Source: Kiritimatiellota bacterium
Lineage (GTDB): Bacteria; Verrucomicrobiota; Kiritimatiellia; JAAZAB01
Direction of reading: 5' to 3'
Length of the DNA stretch: 10,000 nt
Assembly: GCA_008636095.1 (NCBI GenBank)
Contig: VSJD01000165.1
Location: 1-10,000, forward strand
In this document: piece after piece, positions 1 through 7,567 of the stretch
Layout: the number at the start of each line of letters is the position of its first letter
Numbering within the stretch: the first letter of the stretch is position 1
Made by a program: the position numbers and the translations under genes
The notes under the pieces: generated by a model
The model's input: the letters and a program-made list of their open reading frames with translations, nothing else
Told to the model about the DNA's origin: nothing
The model's database searches: none

Positions 1-2
1 TT

Positions 3-104
3 CATGTTCGGACCCAAGAATACATTGCAGAAACGATGGAGCATTGGTATAAATCAATTATGAATAGAACGCTCACCAGAATTGGCCGCACTACTACTGC
101 GTGA
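3..104 (+). CDS. possible C-terminal fragment of a gene entering from the left
   Basis: Reading in the frame that begins at base 3 there are 33 sense codons and then a TGA at 102-104, with no start needed because the gene would begin before the window. The peptide starts HVRTQEYIAETMEHW and ends with IGRTTTA. It is a charged, helix-like composition that could be a genuine protein tail. I do not recognise a family. The 59-base gap to the DUF202 gene on the same strand would fit a shared transcript. The alternative is that this is non-coding and merely open by chance, since 33 codons is too short to decide. Confidence 0.3.
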   Translation, partial: HVRTQEYIAETMEHWYKSIMNRTLTRIGRTTTA

Positions 105-163
105 CCCGCAGACGAATTACGCGGAGGGTAAACGCTGACGTTGTTCGGCCGAAGGAAACTGAC

Positions 164-490
164 ATGAATAATTCGCCTTATGAAAGATTTGACGGCAACG
201 ACCTGATCCTGCGGGACGAATTGGCCATTGATCGGACACTCTTGGCAAACGAAAGAACCCTCATGGCGTACTTGCGCTCCGGGGTGGCCCTGCTGATTGC
301 AGGTGTGTCGATCATTCATTTCTCGCAGGAAGGTTGGTTTTGGGTAGTTGGCATTGCATGCATTCCAACCGGAATGATCACCGGCGTGATCGGTGTGGCA
401 CGATACCGGATAATGAACAAGAAGATTGCATACGTCCGTAATCGGCCGACAACAGAAACAAGACGGACAAACGAGAATGCCAAACCATGA
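164..490 (+). CDS. DUF202 (YidH-like) small inner-membrane protein
   Basis: This is a 108-residue protein of unknown biochemical role in the DUF202 family of short bacterial membrane proteins. The N-terminal half carries the family signature around residues 20-38: LAIDRTLLANERTLMAYLR, the usual L-A-x-E-R-T-L-x-A-x-x-R-T pattern in slightly varied form. Two hydrophobic segments follow, about residues 39-53 and 58-80. A basic, polar tail (RNRPTTETRR) should lie in the cytoplasm. Many family members have three membrane spans, so this one is at the short end. The ATG at 164 is chosen because a purine-rich GAAGGAAA Shine-Dalgarno-like stretch lies 4-11 bases upstream. The longer frame from a GTG at 101 has no such site, and its extra residues do not resemble the family. 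The family assignment is good; the function is unknown. Confidence 0.8.
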   Translation: MNNSPYERFDGNDLILRDELAIDRTLLANERTLMAYLRSGVALLIAGVSIIHFSQEGWFWVVGIACIPTGMITGVIGVARYRIMNKKIAYVRNRPTTETRRTNENAKP

Positions 491-506
491 GATAAAGTTT
501 AACCTG

Positions 507-528
507 AATCCGTGACGGGATTTTATTT
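507..528 (+). terminator. weak candidate terminator after the DUF202 gene
   Basis: A 5-bp stem (AATCC at 507-511, GGATT at 518-522) with a 6-base loop runs into TTATTT. It lies 16 bases past the DUF202 stop codon and could end that transcript, but the stem is short and AT-containing. The rest of the 166-base gap to the next gene shows no convincing promoter that I can identify. Confidence 0.25.
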
Positions 529-656
529 AAAGAGCCTTAAACCAAAGTTTATAACTACTTACACAATCAGCACCGTATCACTCAACTGGGGTGCGTTTGA
601 TTGCATGCTAAGAGTCGCCCTGGTTACGCACATGAAAGAAAAGAATGGAGGATGAT

Positions 657-1463
657 GTGATAAAAATCGGCAACATGCTCTGGCGAATCGGCGAAATACT
701 TGATTTCGACCAGCAACTGGCGTGGATCCGCGATGCCGGGTTTGACGGCGTGGGCTTTCATGCCAGTGCCGGCATTCCCGGAGAGTGGTGCGGCATTGAG
801 CCTTGCGCCTGCAGTGCGGGAGAGCGGAAGCGTCTACGGAAGGAGATAGGAAGGCTTGCCTTTGCGGAGATCCATGCTCCCTTTAGAATTGAACTACGGA
901 GCGAAACGCTATCGTCCGACACAACTGCGCTGATGCCCATTCTCGAGTTGGCTCAAAACCTTGGCGCAGGGATAGTCACCGTCCATGCCCTGGTTTCTGA
1001 TTCCGACGTAAATTCAGGCTTGGCCGGATGGCTTGTTCCCATGCAAACACTCAATGCAAAAGCCATCCAGGCGGAGACCAAAGTCGCTTTGGAGATTGTG
1101 GCCGGATTCGACAAAGTGATTAGTTGGGGGTTGTCCAATGTGGGCGTTAATCTGGATGTCGGGCACATGTACCTGCCGGCAAACAGGCAAACCCTAAAAG
1201 ATGCCGGGGGAATCAGGAATCTCATTCGTCATATCGGTAGTGCGCTCATCCATCTTCATCTACATGATGTTGACGGCAATACGGATCATATCGAAATAGG
1301 TACTGGGGGGGTCGAGTTCAAGGAAATAGCCGCCGCATTACAGGACATCGGCTACCAGCATAACGCGACTCTCGAAATGAATCCCGACCGCGTTTCGCCG
1401 GAAGGGATTCTTCGAAGCGCAGAAAACGTGCGCCGCTGTTTTCGTGAGGTCAGAACAGGATGA
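657..1463 (+). CDS. sugar phosphate isomerase/epimerase-like TIM-barrel protein (AP endonuclease 2 superfamily)
   Basis: The 268-residue product has the xylose-isomerase-like TIM-barrel pattern, in which divalent metal ions support isomerisation or epimerisation of sugars or cyclitols. The substrate cannot be read from sequence. Candidate metal and active-site residues fall in the expected order: AEIHAPF (His73), VALEIV (Glu146), NLDVGH (Asp167, His170), IHLHLHD (His201, His203, Asp204), the D-H-x-x-x-G-x-G motif at 210-217, and TLEMNP (Glu240). The GTG at 657 is preferred because GGAGG at 647-651 sits 5 bases upstream. The in-frame ATG at 645 overlaps that site and lacks its own. The stop overlaps the start of the next gene by 4 bases (ATGA), which implies translational coupling to the phosphoesterase. 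Base composition is lower in GC than the minus-strand cluster. Endonuclease IV itself is less likely because its full set of zinc ligands is not evident. Confidence 0.8.
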   Translation: MIKIGNMLWRIGEILDFDQQLAWIRDAGFDGVGFHASAGIPGEWCGIEPCACSAGERKRLRKEIGRLAFAEIHAPFRIELRSETLSSDTTALMPILELAQNLGAGIVTVHALVSDSDVNSGLAGWLVPMQTLNAKAIQAETKVALEIVAGFDKVISWGLSNVGVNLDVGHMYLPANRQTLKDAGGIRNLIRHIGSALIHLHLHDVDGNTDHIEIGTGGVEFKEIAAALQDIGYQHNATLEMNPDRVSPEGILRSAENVRRCFREVRTG

Positions 1464-2209
1464 GACGCCTTTGGATAGCAGACGTTCACGCGAACCTACC
1501 GGCGTTTGAAGCGGTACTTCGAGATGCCGAGACGGTAGACGAGATCGTTTATCTTGGAGACATTGTCGGCTATGGACCTCATCCCTCCGCTTGTATTGAT
1601 CTCCTGGAACACCTTCAGGCGAAGGCCGTTCTGGGCAACCATGACGCCTCAGTTCTCGCCCTCGGAAGACGTGCGGCGCAATATTCCTGCCCTGTGAACT
1701 GGGACGAATGGACGCATGACCAGCTCAATGATTCGCAGCTATCGTATTTGGCGGCCCTCCCCACGGAGTTGGAAATCGTGTCCTGTGGAGCTAAAGTCAA
1801 GGCGATGCACCAACCTCCCGGGGCTCCGTATCTTCACCCCGCAATGCCTGATTATGTCTTGGCAGAGCATCTCCAAGCGGTTTCCTGTGCTGCCATCTTT
1901 TGTGGACACTCACATCGCCGAATCGACCGAACCATTGCCGGTCGCAGATTTGTCTGCATCCCCCCGGTTGGCCAGCCTCGAAACCGCGACCCTCGAGCAG
2001 GCTATGCTATCGAGCGCGATGGGCGCCTTGAGTTTGGTTTCGTGAGATACGACATCGAGCGTGTTGTTGTTGACGTACAGGGAATTGGATTAAAAAAGGA
2101 ATTCTGCCAACGCTGGATCAACTTTCTTCGCACGGGATTCGACACCGAGTGGTCCCATGAATACGAACATGACGGCGTGCAGAACCAAGGCATCCCGCCG
2201 ACGTCCTGA
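1460..2209 (+). CDS. calcineurin-like metallophosphoesterase (YfcE/MJ0936-type)
   Basis: This 249-residue protein carries the dinuclear-metal phosphoesterase motifs in order: D8-x-H10 (IADVHAN), G-D34 (LGDIVGYGPHP), GNHD at 59-62, a His at 117 (AMHQPP) and GHSH at 149-152. The family hydrolyses phosphomono- or diesters, and the substrate here is unknown. The segment VGQPRNRDPRAGYAI (around residues 175-189) matches the usual substrate-pocket loop of the group. The customary preceding N-P-G-S is replaced by I-P-P, so one commonly conserved Asn is missing. Residues from about 205 form a C-terminal extension with no motif I recognise. The ATG overlaps the upstream isomerase-like gene, so the two are probably made together and may act on the same sugar-phosphate or cyclic-phosphate compound (inference). 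The gene converges on dxs with an 11-base gap. Confidence 0.85.
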   Translation: MRRLWIADVHANLPAFEAVLRDAETVDEIVYLGDIVGYGPHPSACIDLLEHLQAKAVLGNHDASVLALGRRAAQYSCPVNWDEWTHDQLNDSQLSYLAALPTELEIVSCGAKVKAMHQPPGAPYLHPAMPDYVLAEHLQAVSCAAIFCGHSHRRIDRTIAGRRFVCIPPVGQPRNRDPRAGYAIERDGRLEFGFVRYDIERVVVDVQGIGLKKEFCQRWINFLRTGFDTEWSHEYEHDGVQNQGIPPTS

Positions 2210-2226
2210 AGGCTGCGGCGTTATTT
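2196..2226. terminator. weak hairpin between convergent genes
   Basis: CGCCG (2196-2200) and CGGCG (2216-2220) can pair around a 15-base loop, followed on the plus strand by TTATTT. The hairpin straddles the end of the phosphoesterase gene and the 11-base gap before the dxs stop, so it is the only visible candidate for ending either transcript. The long loop makes it doubtful. Confidence 0.2.
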
Positions 2227-4086
2227 CACGACATTACCAATCCGTTCGGCAATGGCCGGCGCGGTCAGGCCGAAACGTTCCGCCAGGGCATCGAAGGGTC
2301 CCTGCGGGATGAACTGGGCGGGCCAGCCAAACCGCAGGCATGCGCACCGGTAGCCAACGTCGGCCAGCACCTCGGTCACCAGTGAGCCGAATCCGCCCGT
2401 AATGATCCCGTTTTCAAAAGTCGCGATACAACGCGCTGTGGACGCGTGGCGGCTCAGCAAGTCACGGTCCAGCGGGACGATGAAACGCGGATTAACGATT
2501 CCTGCCTGCAAGCCCTGGGCCGCCAGCCGTTGAGCCACTTGTTTTGCCAGCGGAATCATATCGCCCAGGGCCCAAAGCTGGACCTCGCGGCCTTCCTGGA
2601 GCACCTCAGCGCGTCCCATCGGGATTTCATCGTATGTTGCCGGCAGGAGGGCGCCGGGCCCGCTGCCGCGTGGATAGCGGATCATGACCGGCCGTTGCCA
2701 ATGCATGGCGGAAGACAACATATTGGCCAGCTCGGCCTCGTCTTTGGGTTGCAGGAGGACCAGGTTAGGCGTCGACCGGAACAGCGCGATATCAAACACG
2801 CCATGGTGCGTGGGACCGTCGTCCCCGACCAACCCGGCGCGGTCGAGGCAAAAGATAACCGGCAACTGCTGGAGGCACACGTCATGAATCACGTAGTCCA
2901 CGATACGCTGGGCAAACGTGGAATAAACGGCCACGACCGGACGCAATCCTTCCACCGCCAACCCGGCGGCGAACAGGACGGCATGCTCCTCGCAAATGCC
3001 GACATCAAAGAAACGATCGGGATAGCGCTTGGCGAAACAGGTCAGGCCCGTGCCGGCCGACATGGCGGCCGTGATGGCCACCAGTTTGTCATTGGTTTCG
3101 GCCAGGCGTTCCAGGGTCTGGCCGAATACATCCGAATATTTCAGGGTGTTACCGGGCTTTAGTGCTGTGCCCGTGATGGCTTCGAATGCACCCGTGCCGT
3201 GCCACGCTTCCGGCTCGGCCTCCGCAAATGGATAGCCCCTGCCCTTCTGGGTGGAAACATGGAGCAGGATGGGCTCATCCGAGTGCCGGGCGATCTCGAG
3301 TGCCGAAATCAGCGTGTGCATATTATGCCCGTCAATCGGGCCGATATACCGGAGCCCAAACTCCTCGAACAATACGTTGTGCAGGAAGAGGCTTTTGACC
3401 GCTTCCTCCAGGCGGAAGTAAACGTGCCGGAGCCAGGTAAGCCGCAACCGGTCCTTGGCGAACCGTTCCACTGAACTTTTCCAGCGGTTATACCGGGGAT
3501 GGGTCAGCAATTCACCCAACGTACGGGCGACGGATCCCACGTTGGCGGAGATGGACATTTCATTGTCGTTCAGGATCACGATCAGACGACGCGTGACAGA
3601 AGCCAGATTATTCAGCGCCTCGAACGAACTGCCGCAGCCCAGTGCGCCGTCGCCAACGATGGCCACCACGTGTTCTGCGCCACCGCGGCGGTCACGCGCC
3701 GCCGCCATGCCCAGCGCGGCCGAGAGGGCCGTGCCGGCGTGCCCGGCGCCAAACGCGTCGTAAGGGCTTTCCGATTTCAGCGCAAAACCTGATAAGCCGT
3801 TTAAGGAGCGAAGCGTATGAAACCGATCCTTGCGGCCGGTGAGGATTTTATAGGCGTAAGTCTGATGGCTGACGTCCCACACCAACTTGTCCTTTGGCGG
3901 GTCGAAGACCTTGAGCAGGGCCATGGTCAGTTCCACGGCACCCAGGTTGGCCGCCAGGTGCCCGCCCGTGTGGCTGACCGTCTGAATGATCAGCGCGCGG
4001 ATTTCCTCGGCCAGCGGGATCAGTTCCTCCGGGGCAAGGGAGCGCAGATCGGCGGGACTATTGACTTTGTCGAGAATGCGGTTCAT
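2221..4086 (-). CDS. dxs: 1-deoxy-D-xylulose-5-phosphate synthase
   Basis: DXS condenses pyruvate and glyceraldehyde 3-phosphate, with loss of CO2, to 1-deoxy-D-xylulose 5-phosphate. This is the entry step of the MEP isoprenoid pathway and also supplies thiamine and pyridoxal synthesis. With the ATG at 4086 the product is 621 residues, close to the 620 of E. coli. Seen in order: HTGGHLAANLGAVELT (His43), the thiamine-diphosphate motif G145-D-G through N175 (ILNDNEMSIS), the CEEHAV catalytic Glu366 region, DRAGLVGDDGPTHHG (415-429) in the pyrimidine domain, and a C-terminal transketolase-type domain. A start at 4158 would add 24 residues that do not resemble the family. Shine-Dalgarno pairing before 4086 is poor. 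It is the last gene of the minus-strand cluster and follows xseB without the intervening ispA seen in enterobacteria. The 189-base leader suggests it may have its own promoter. Confidence 0.97.
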   Translation of the reverse strand: MNRILDKVNSPADLRSLAPEELIPLAEEIRALIIQTVSHTGGHLAANLGAVELTMALLKVFDPPKDKLVWDVSHQTYAYKILTGRKDRFHTLRSLNGLSGFALKSESPYDAFGAGHAGTALSAALGMAAARDRRGGAEHVVAIVGDGALGCGSSFEALNNLASVTRRLIVILNDNEMSISANVGSVARTLGELLTHPRYNRWKSSVERFAKDRLRLTWLRHVYFRLEEAVKSLFLHNVLFEEFGLRYIGPIDGHNMHTLISALEIARHSDEPILLHVSTQKGRGYPFAEAEPEAWHGTGAFEAITGTALKPGNTLKYSDVFGQTLERLAETNDKLVAITAAMSAGTGLTCFAKRYPDRFFDVGICEEHAVLFAAGLAVEGLRPVVAVYSTFAQRIVDYVIHDVCLQQLPVIFCLDRAGLVGDDGPTHHGVFDIALFRSTPNLVLLQPKDEAELANMLSSAMHWQRPVMIRYPRGSGPGALLPATYDEIPMGRAEVLQEGREVQLWALGDMIPLAKQVAQRLAAQGLQAGIVNPRFIVPLDRDLLSRHASTARCIATFENGIITGGFGSLVTEVLADVGYRCACLRFGWPAQFIPQGPFDALAERFGLTAPAIAERIGNVVK

Positions 4087-4174
4087 GAAATCATTAAGCA
4101 AGTAATGCCGGCTTATTTGAAATTTATCCGTAGCGATTCGCAGACTCGCCCAGCCCAAGGCGCAACGCGGTCAC

Positions 4175-4191
4175 ATCCGCCAAAGGCGGAT
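4175..4191. repeat. perfect 7-bp palindromic hairpin in the dxs leader
   Basis: ATCCGCC-AAA-GGCGGAT is a perfect inverted repeat with a 3-base loop, lying between xseB and dxs about 90 bases before the dxs ATG. There is no T-run on the minus strand directly after it (the sequence continues GTGACC), so it is a poor intrinsic terminator. It could be a dispersed palindromic repeat or an mRNA-stabilising element in the dxs leader. Confidence 0.5.
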
Positions 4192-4207
4192 AAAGTACCA
4201 CGTTCTT

Positions 4208-4236
4208 GATTTATCGCTCGTTTAATCGACTGACAA
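4208..4236 (-). promoter_or_regulatory. weak candidate sigma70-type promoter for dxs
   Basis: On the minus strand TTGTCA (4236-4231, one change from the consensus -35) is followed after 17 bases by TAAATC (4213-4208), overlapping GATAAA (4215-4210). The -10 match is poor. It is offered because dxs is separated from xseB by a long, AT-rich gap. It would give a leader containing the 4175-4191 hairpin. Confidence 0.2.
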
Positions 4237-4275
4237 ATGTTCAACATAAAAGGAATAAATTCCACAAAACAGAAT

Positions 4276-4566
4276 CTACTTTTCCTCTGAGGCCTCGCTG
4301 CCGGCGGCGTCTTCCGCAGGCTCTTCCGGCGTCGCGAACGGTACCAGGGTGGTCTGGTTGCCCTGTTTGACCAGCAATTCGATCTTGCGCTCCACCTCAT
4401 TGAGTTTGTGGGAACAGATCCCGACGAGACTCATACCCTCCTCGAAATGTTTCATCATTTTTTCGAGGCTGAGCTCGCCGCTTTCCATCTCGCGGACGAT
4501 CATTTCCAGCCGCTCCAGCGATTTTTCAAAGCCGGGCTGTTTATCCGTGCTCTTAGTTATTGCCAT
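4276..4566 (-). CDS. xseB: exodeoxyribonuclease VII small subunit
   Basis: XseB is the small helical subunit of exonuclease VII, which degrades single-stranded DNA from either end. Several XseB chains coat the stalk of one XseA. The 96-residue product shows the typical core at about residues 13-65: FEKSLERLEMIVREMESGEL, then SLEKMMKHFEEGMSL, predicted as two amphipathic helices. The last 20 or so residues are acidic and low in complexity (EEPAEDAAGSEASEEK), a dispensable-looking tail. The ATG at 4566 is chosen because GGAGG (4576-4580) lies 9 bases upstream. A TTG at 4587 would bury that site within the coding region. It overlaps the end of xseA by 14 bases, consistent with coupled synthesis of the two subunits. 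Confidence 0.93.
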   Translation of the reverse strand: MAITKSTDKQPGFEKSLERLEMIVREMESGELSLEKMMKHFEEGMSLVGICSHKLNEVERKIELLVKQGNQTTLVPFATPEEPAEDAAGSEASEEK

Positions 4567-5836
4567 GGTTAAGAACCTCCGATTCAAATGTGCCCCTCGC
4601 CACCCGGGTTGTGATCCGGTCGCCCGGCTGGGCCTGGTTTGCCGCCTTGATTACGCGTCCATCCGGCCTGAACGTAATACTATACCCGCGTTCCAAAACC
4701 GCAAGCGGGTTTATCCCCTTCAACTGGGTCTCCAGCCGCGCCAAGGCCATGGCCTGGATGTGACTCCAGGCCTGCATGTGCCGGGTGAGCCGTCCGTTAA
4801 GCTCATCCACCCGCTGTTGTTCCTGGCGCAGGCTGTTTTCAGCCTGGCGTTGAATGTACGCGCGCAGGCGTTCAATCTTTTCCAGAATACGCCGCACCAG
4901 GTGAAGCGGCTCACGGAAAACGTAACTGCGACTGGCGGCCAGGAATCGGTGTTTTAAGTCCGCCATCTGCTGGCGGAGCCCGCGGCCCAGGCGCCGCGAA
5001 CACTCCTGGAGCTGGACTTCAAAATCCACCTTGCGACCGATGACCAGTTCCGCCGCCGCCGAGGGGGTCGGCGCGCGCAGATCGGCGACAAAATCACTGA
5101 TCGTAAAATCAATTTCGTGGCCGACAGCCGAGATGACCGGGATAACCGAACGCGCGATGGCGCGGGCCACAACTTCTTCGTTGAAGCACCACAGGTCCTC
5201 CAGGCTGCCGCCGCCGCGGCCGACGATCAGGACGTCCATATCGCCCCGACGGTTAAAGTCGTCCAGAGCCGCGGCGATTTCCTCGGCGGCACCCGGCCCC
5301 TGGACACGCACGCTCGCCACAACGACATGCAGGTTATAGAATCGGCGCGTCAGGATGTTCAGGATATCACGGATAGCCGCACCGGTGGGCGAAGTTACGA
5401 TCCCGATGTGCCGGGGTAGGAGCGGCAGGGGTTTTTTCCGCGCCGGGTCGAAAAGACCTTCCGCTTCCAGCTTGCGTTTGAGCGCTTCGAAGGCCGCCTG
5501 CAATGCCCCCTGGCCGGCCGCTTCCAAGGCGCGGACGATCATCTGGTACTGGCCGCTTTTCTCATAGACGCTGATAAGACCATGGGCCCGCAGGAGCATG
5601 CCGTCCTTGGGCTGAAACCGCACGCCGCGCTGGTTACCGCGAAACATGACAAGCGCCAGTTGCGCGCTCTCGTCCTTGAGCGTGAAATACCAGTGGCCCG
5701 AGGCCGGCTGGCGAAAATTGGAAAGCTCGCCCTCCACCCAGATCTCGCCCACCTCATCCTCCAGGACGGTCTTGATCAGGCGCGTGAGCTCGGCGACGCG
5801 ATACACTTTCGGCGAAGGGGAAGCAGGTTGTATCAT
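4553..5836 (-). CDS. xseA: exodeoxyribonuclease VII large subunit
   Basis: This is the catalytic subunit of exonuclease VII, used in mismatch repair and in removing excess single-stranded DNA. The 427 residues show an N-terminal OB-fold (about 10-105: VYRVAELTRLIKTVLEDEVG, GHWYFTLKDESAQL, VMFRGN). A nuclease domain follows, with HIGIVTSPTGAAIRDIL (143-159), VGRGGGSLEDLWCFNEE (205-221) and the family block AVGHEIDFTISDFVADLRAP (237-256), then TPSAAAE. The rest, about 270-375, is a long charged coiled coil that binds XseB, then a short C-terminal segment around LERGYSI. Length and domain order are normal. The ATG at 5836 directly precedes a recognisable family N-terminus, although its Shine-Dalgarno site is weak. 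It lies between rny and xseB in the same orientation. Confidence 0.97.
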   Translation of the reverse strand: MIQPASPSPKVYRVAELTRLIKTVLEDEVGEIWVEGELSNFRQPASGHWYFTLKDESAQLALVMFRGNQRGVRFQPKDGMLLRAHGLISVYEKSGQYQMIVRALEAAGQGALQAAFEALKRKLEAEGLFDPARKKPLPLLPRHIGIVTSPTGAAIRDILNILTRRFYNLHVVVASVRVQGPGAAEEIAAALDDFNRRGDMDVLIVGRGGGSLEDLWCFNEEVVARAIARSVIPVISAVGHEIDFTISDFVADLRAPTPSAAAELVIGRKVDFEVQLQECSRRLGRGLRQQMADLKHRFLAASRSYVFREPLHLVRRILEKIERLRAYIQRQAENSLRQEQQRVDELNGRLTRHMQAWSHIQAMALARLETQLKGINPLAVLERGYSITFRPDGRVIKAANQAQPGDRITTRVARGTFESEVLNHGNN

Positions 5837-5895
5837 GGGGCAACGTCCCGTCTAAAATGTATAGGAATTCTTCTGCCAGAGGATGATCCGTCTTC

Positions 5896-5919
5896 GCCGC
5901 GCATAGCGCGCCTCCCACA
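5896..5919 (-). repeat. REP-like palindromic element with GGAG head
   Basis: Read on the minus strand, TGTGGGAG is followed by the imperfect palindrome GCGCGC-TAT-GCGCGGC. This contains a perfect CGCGC/GCGCG stem, one G-G mismatch and a closing G-C pair. A GGAG or GTAG tetranucleotide followed by an imperfect palindrome is the general plan of REP elements. It lies in the 149-base gap between rny and xseA. Copy number outside the window is unknown. Confidence 0.4.
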
Positions 5920-5933
5920 TAAAACAGTTGCTG

Positions 5934-5957
5934 AAGGCCTGATTCATACTAGGCCTT
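5934..5957. repeat. perfect 7-bp inverted repeat downstream of rny
   Basis: AAGGCCT (5934-5940) and AGGCCTT (5951-5957) flank a 10-base loop. A second hairpin, GGCGGC-CTGC-GCCGCC (5964-5979), lies between it and the rny stop. Neither is followed by a clear T-run on the minus strand, so they may protect the 3' end or slow transcription between rny and xseA rather than act as a classic terminator. Confidence 0.4.
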
Positions 5958-5985
5958 TCCTTTGGCGGCCTGCGCCGCCGGCGGT

Positions 5986-7539
5986 TTAGCGCGCATACTC
6001 CACGCAACGTTTCTCGCGGATGACCGTTACCTTGATCTGGCCGGGATACTGCAGATCCTGTTCGATTTTCTTGCTGATGTCCCGTGCCAGGTGCATGGCC
6101 GCGGCGTCATCCACCTTGTCCGGCACGACGATAACGCGCACTTCGCGGCCGGCCTGGATGGCGTAGCATTTTTCCACGCCGGTGAAGCCGCCGGCGATGG
6201 CCTCCAGCTGTTCCAGGCGCTTGACGTACACGGCGGTCGTTTCGGCGCGCGCACCCGGGCGGGACGCCGAAATGGCATCCGCCGCGGCCGAGAGCACCGC
6301 ATACATACTTTCCGGTTCCACATCCGCATGATGGGCCGCCACGGCGTTGATCAGCAGTTGCGGCTCATTGTGACGCTTGAGAAAATCGGCGCCGATGACA
6401 GCGTGGCTCCCCTCCACTTCGCTGTCCAACGCCTTGCCGATATCGTGAAACAACCCGATGCGTTTGGCCAGCATGATGTCCAGATCCAGTTCGCCGGCCA
6501 TGATGCCCATTAGGTGGGCTACCTCAACCGAATGCATGAGCACATTCTGGGCGTAACTGCTTCGATATTTCAAGCGCCCCAGGGTCCGCACCAGGTCGGG
6601 GTCCACGCCCTGGAGACCAAGCGTGTAAATCGCCTCTTCCCCGGCGACGCGGACAAGGTCCGCCATTTCCTCCTTCACCTTGGCCACCACTTCCTCGATC
6701 CGGGCCGGATGAATACGCCCGTCCATGATCAGGCGCTCCAGGGACTGTTTGGCGATTTCGCGCCGCAGGGGGTCGAAAGCAGAAATAACCACGGCCTCTG
6801 GCGTATCGTCCACGAGCAGGTCCACGCCGGTAGCCGCTTCCAGCGCCCGGATGTTGCGGCCTTCGCGCCCGATGATGCGGCCTTTCAAATCATCGCTGGG
6901 CAAGGCCACCGTGCTGGTCATGAGCTCGCTGAAATGCCCGCTGGAAAAACGCTGGATTGCCAGGGCCAGGATTTTTTTGGCTTCGCGCTCGGCCGTTTCC
7001 TTGGCCTCCTCCTGCAGACGGCGGACGAGCATGCCGGTTTCCCCGCGCACCTCTTCCTCGATCCTGGTGATCAACGCGCGGCGCGCCTCTTCCAGGGTCA
7101 TGCCGGCGATGCGTTGAAGTTTCTCGCGTTCGGTCTTAACCATGTTCTGGTATTCCTCGCGCTGTTGATTAATTTCGGTTTCTTTCTTTTCGATTTCGGC
7201 CACTTTCTGTTCAACCTGCTGGTATTTTTTATCGATCATGGCCACCTTGCGGTCCAGATTCAACTCGCGCTGGGCGGAGCGTTCTTCCAAAGCGGCAATT
7301 TCCTGGCGGCGCGTCTTGATATCGGTTTCAAAACCCTCGCGCGCCTTGAGCACCGCTTCCTTGGCCTGGAGGCCGGCGCCCTGGCGAATGGATTCCGCCT
7401 CCCGCCGGGCGTCACTCAGCATCCGGCTCGAATCCTGTTCGCTGGACTTCACTACGTACCGTCCAATGATCAGGCGGATGTAATAGCCCAACGCCGCCGC
7501 CAGCATAACCACGAATGCACCTATCCACCATTGTGTCAT
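5986..7539 (-). CDS. rny: ribonuclease Y
   Basis: RNase Y is a membrane-anchored endoribonuclease that starts mRNA decay in bacteria. The 517-residue protein is of normal length and domain order: an N-terminal transmembrane anchor (about 4-22), then a long charged coiled coil (about 30-190). A KH RNA-binding domain around 210-275 carries GRIIGREGRNIR at 220-231. The metal-dependent HD domain has MHSVEVAHL (His336), LFHDIGKA (His365-Asp366), SHAVIGADFLKRH (His379), AAHHADVEPES (His403-His404) and AAADAISASRPGAR (Asp421). The C-terminal domain ends in EKRCVEYAR. The ATG at 7539 has a strong AGGAGG (7545-7550) 5 bases upstream. A GC-rich hairpin in the leader directly abuts that site. It heads the rny-xseA-xseB-dxs run. 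Confidence 0.98.
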   Translation of the reverse strand: MTQWWIGAFVVMLAAALGYYIRLIIGRYVVKSSEQDSSRMLSDARREAESIRQGAGLQAKEAVLKAREGFETDIKTRRQEIAALEERSAQRELNLDRKVAMIDKKYQQVEQKVAEIEKKETEINQQREEYQNMVKTEREKLQRIAGMTLEEARRALITRIEEEVRGETGMLVRRLQEEAKETAEREAKKILALAIQRFSSGHFSELMTSTVALPSDDLKGRIIGREGRNIRALEAATGVDLLVDDTPEAVVISAFDPLRREIAKQSLERLIMDGRIHPARIEEVVAKVKEEMADLVRVAGEEAIYTLGLQGVDPDLVRTLGRLKYRSSYAQNVLMHSVEVAHLMGIMAGELDLDIMLAKRIGLFHDIGKALDSEVEGSHAVIGADFLKRHNEPQLLINAVAAHHADVEPESMYAVLSAAADAISASRPGARAETTAVYVKRLEQLEAIAGGFTGVEKCYAIQAGREVRVIVVPDKVDDAAAMHLARDISKKIEQDLQYPGQIKVTVIREKRCVEYAR

Positions 7540-7550
7540 AATTTCCTCCT

Positions 7551-7567
7551 GCCCCGCCTGCCGGGGC
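7551..7567 (-). promoter_or_regulatory. leader hairpin abutting the rny Shine-Dalgarno site
   Basis: GCCCCG (7551-7556) and CGGGGC (7562-7567) form a perfect 6-bp, all-GC stem with a 5-base loop. On the mRNA the stem ends immediately before the AGGAGG at 7550-7545. Stacking beside the ribosome-binding site could affect rny translation or protect the 5' end. A further GCGGC/GCCGC hairpin lies at 7592-7607. The structure is seen directly; a regulatory role is inference. Confidence 0.4.

Noticed and set aside
2446..3162. 238-codon open frame on the plus strand opposite dxs
   Set aside because: It lies wholly within the well-supported dxs gene on the other strand and has no recognisable domain or upstream ribosome-binding site.
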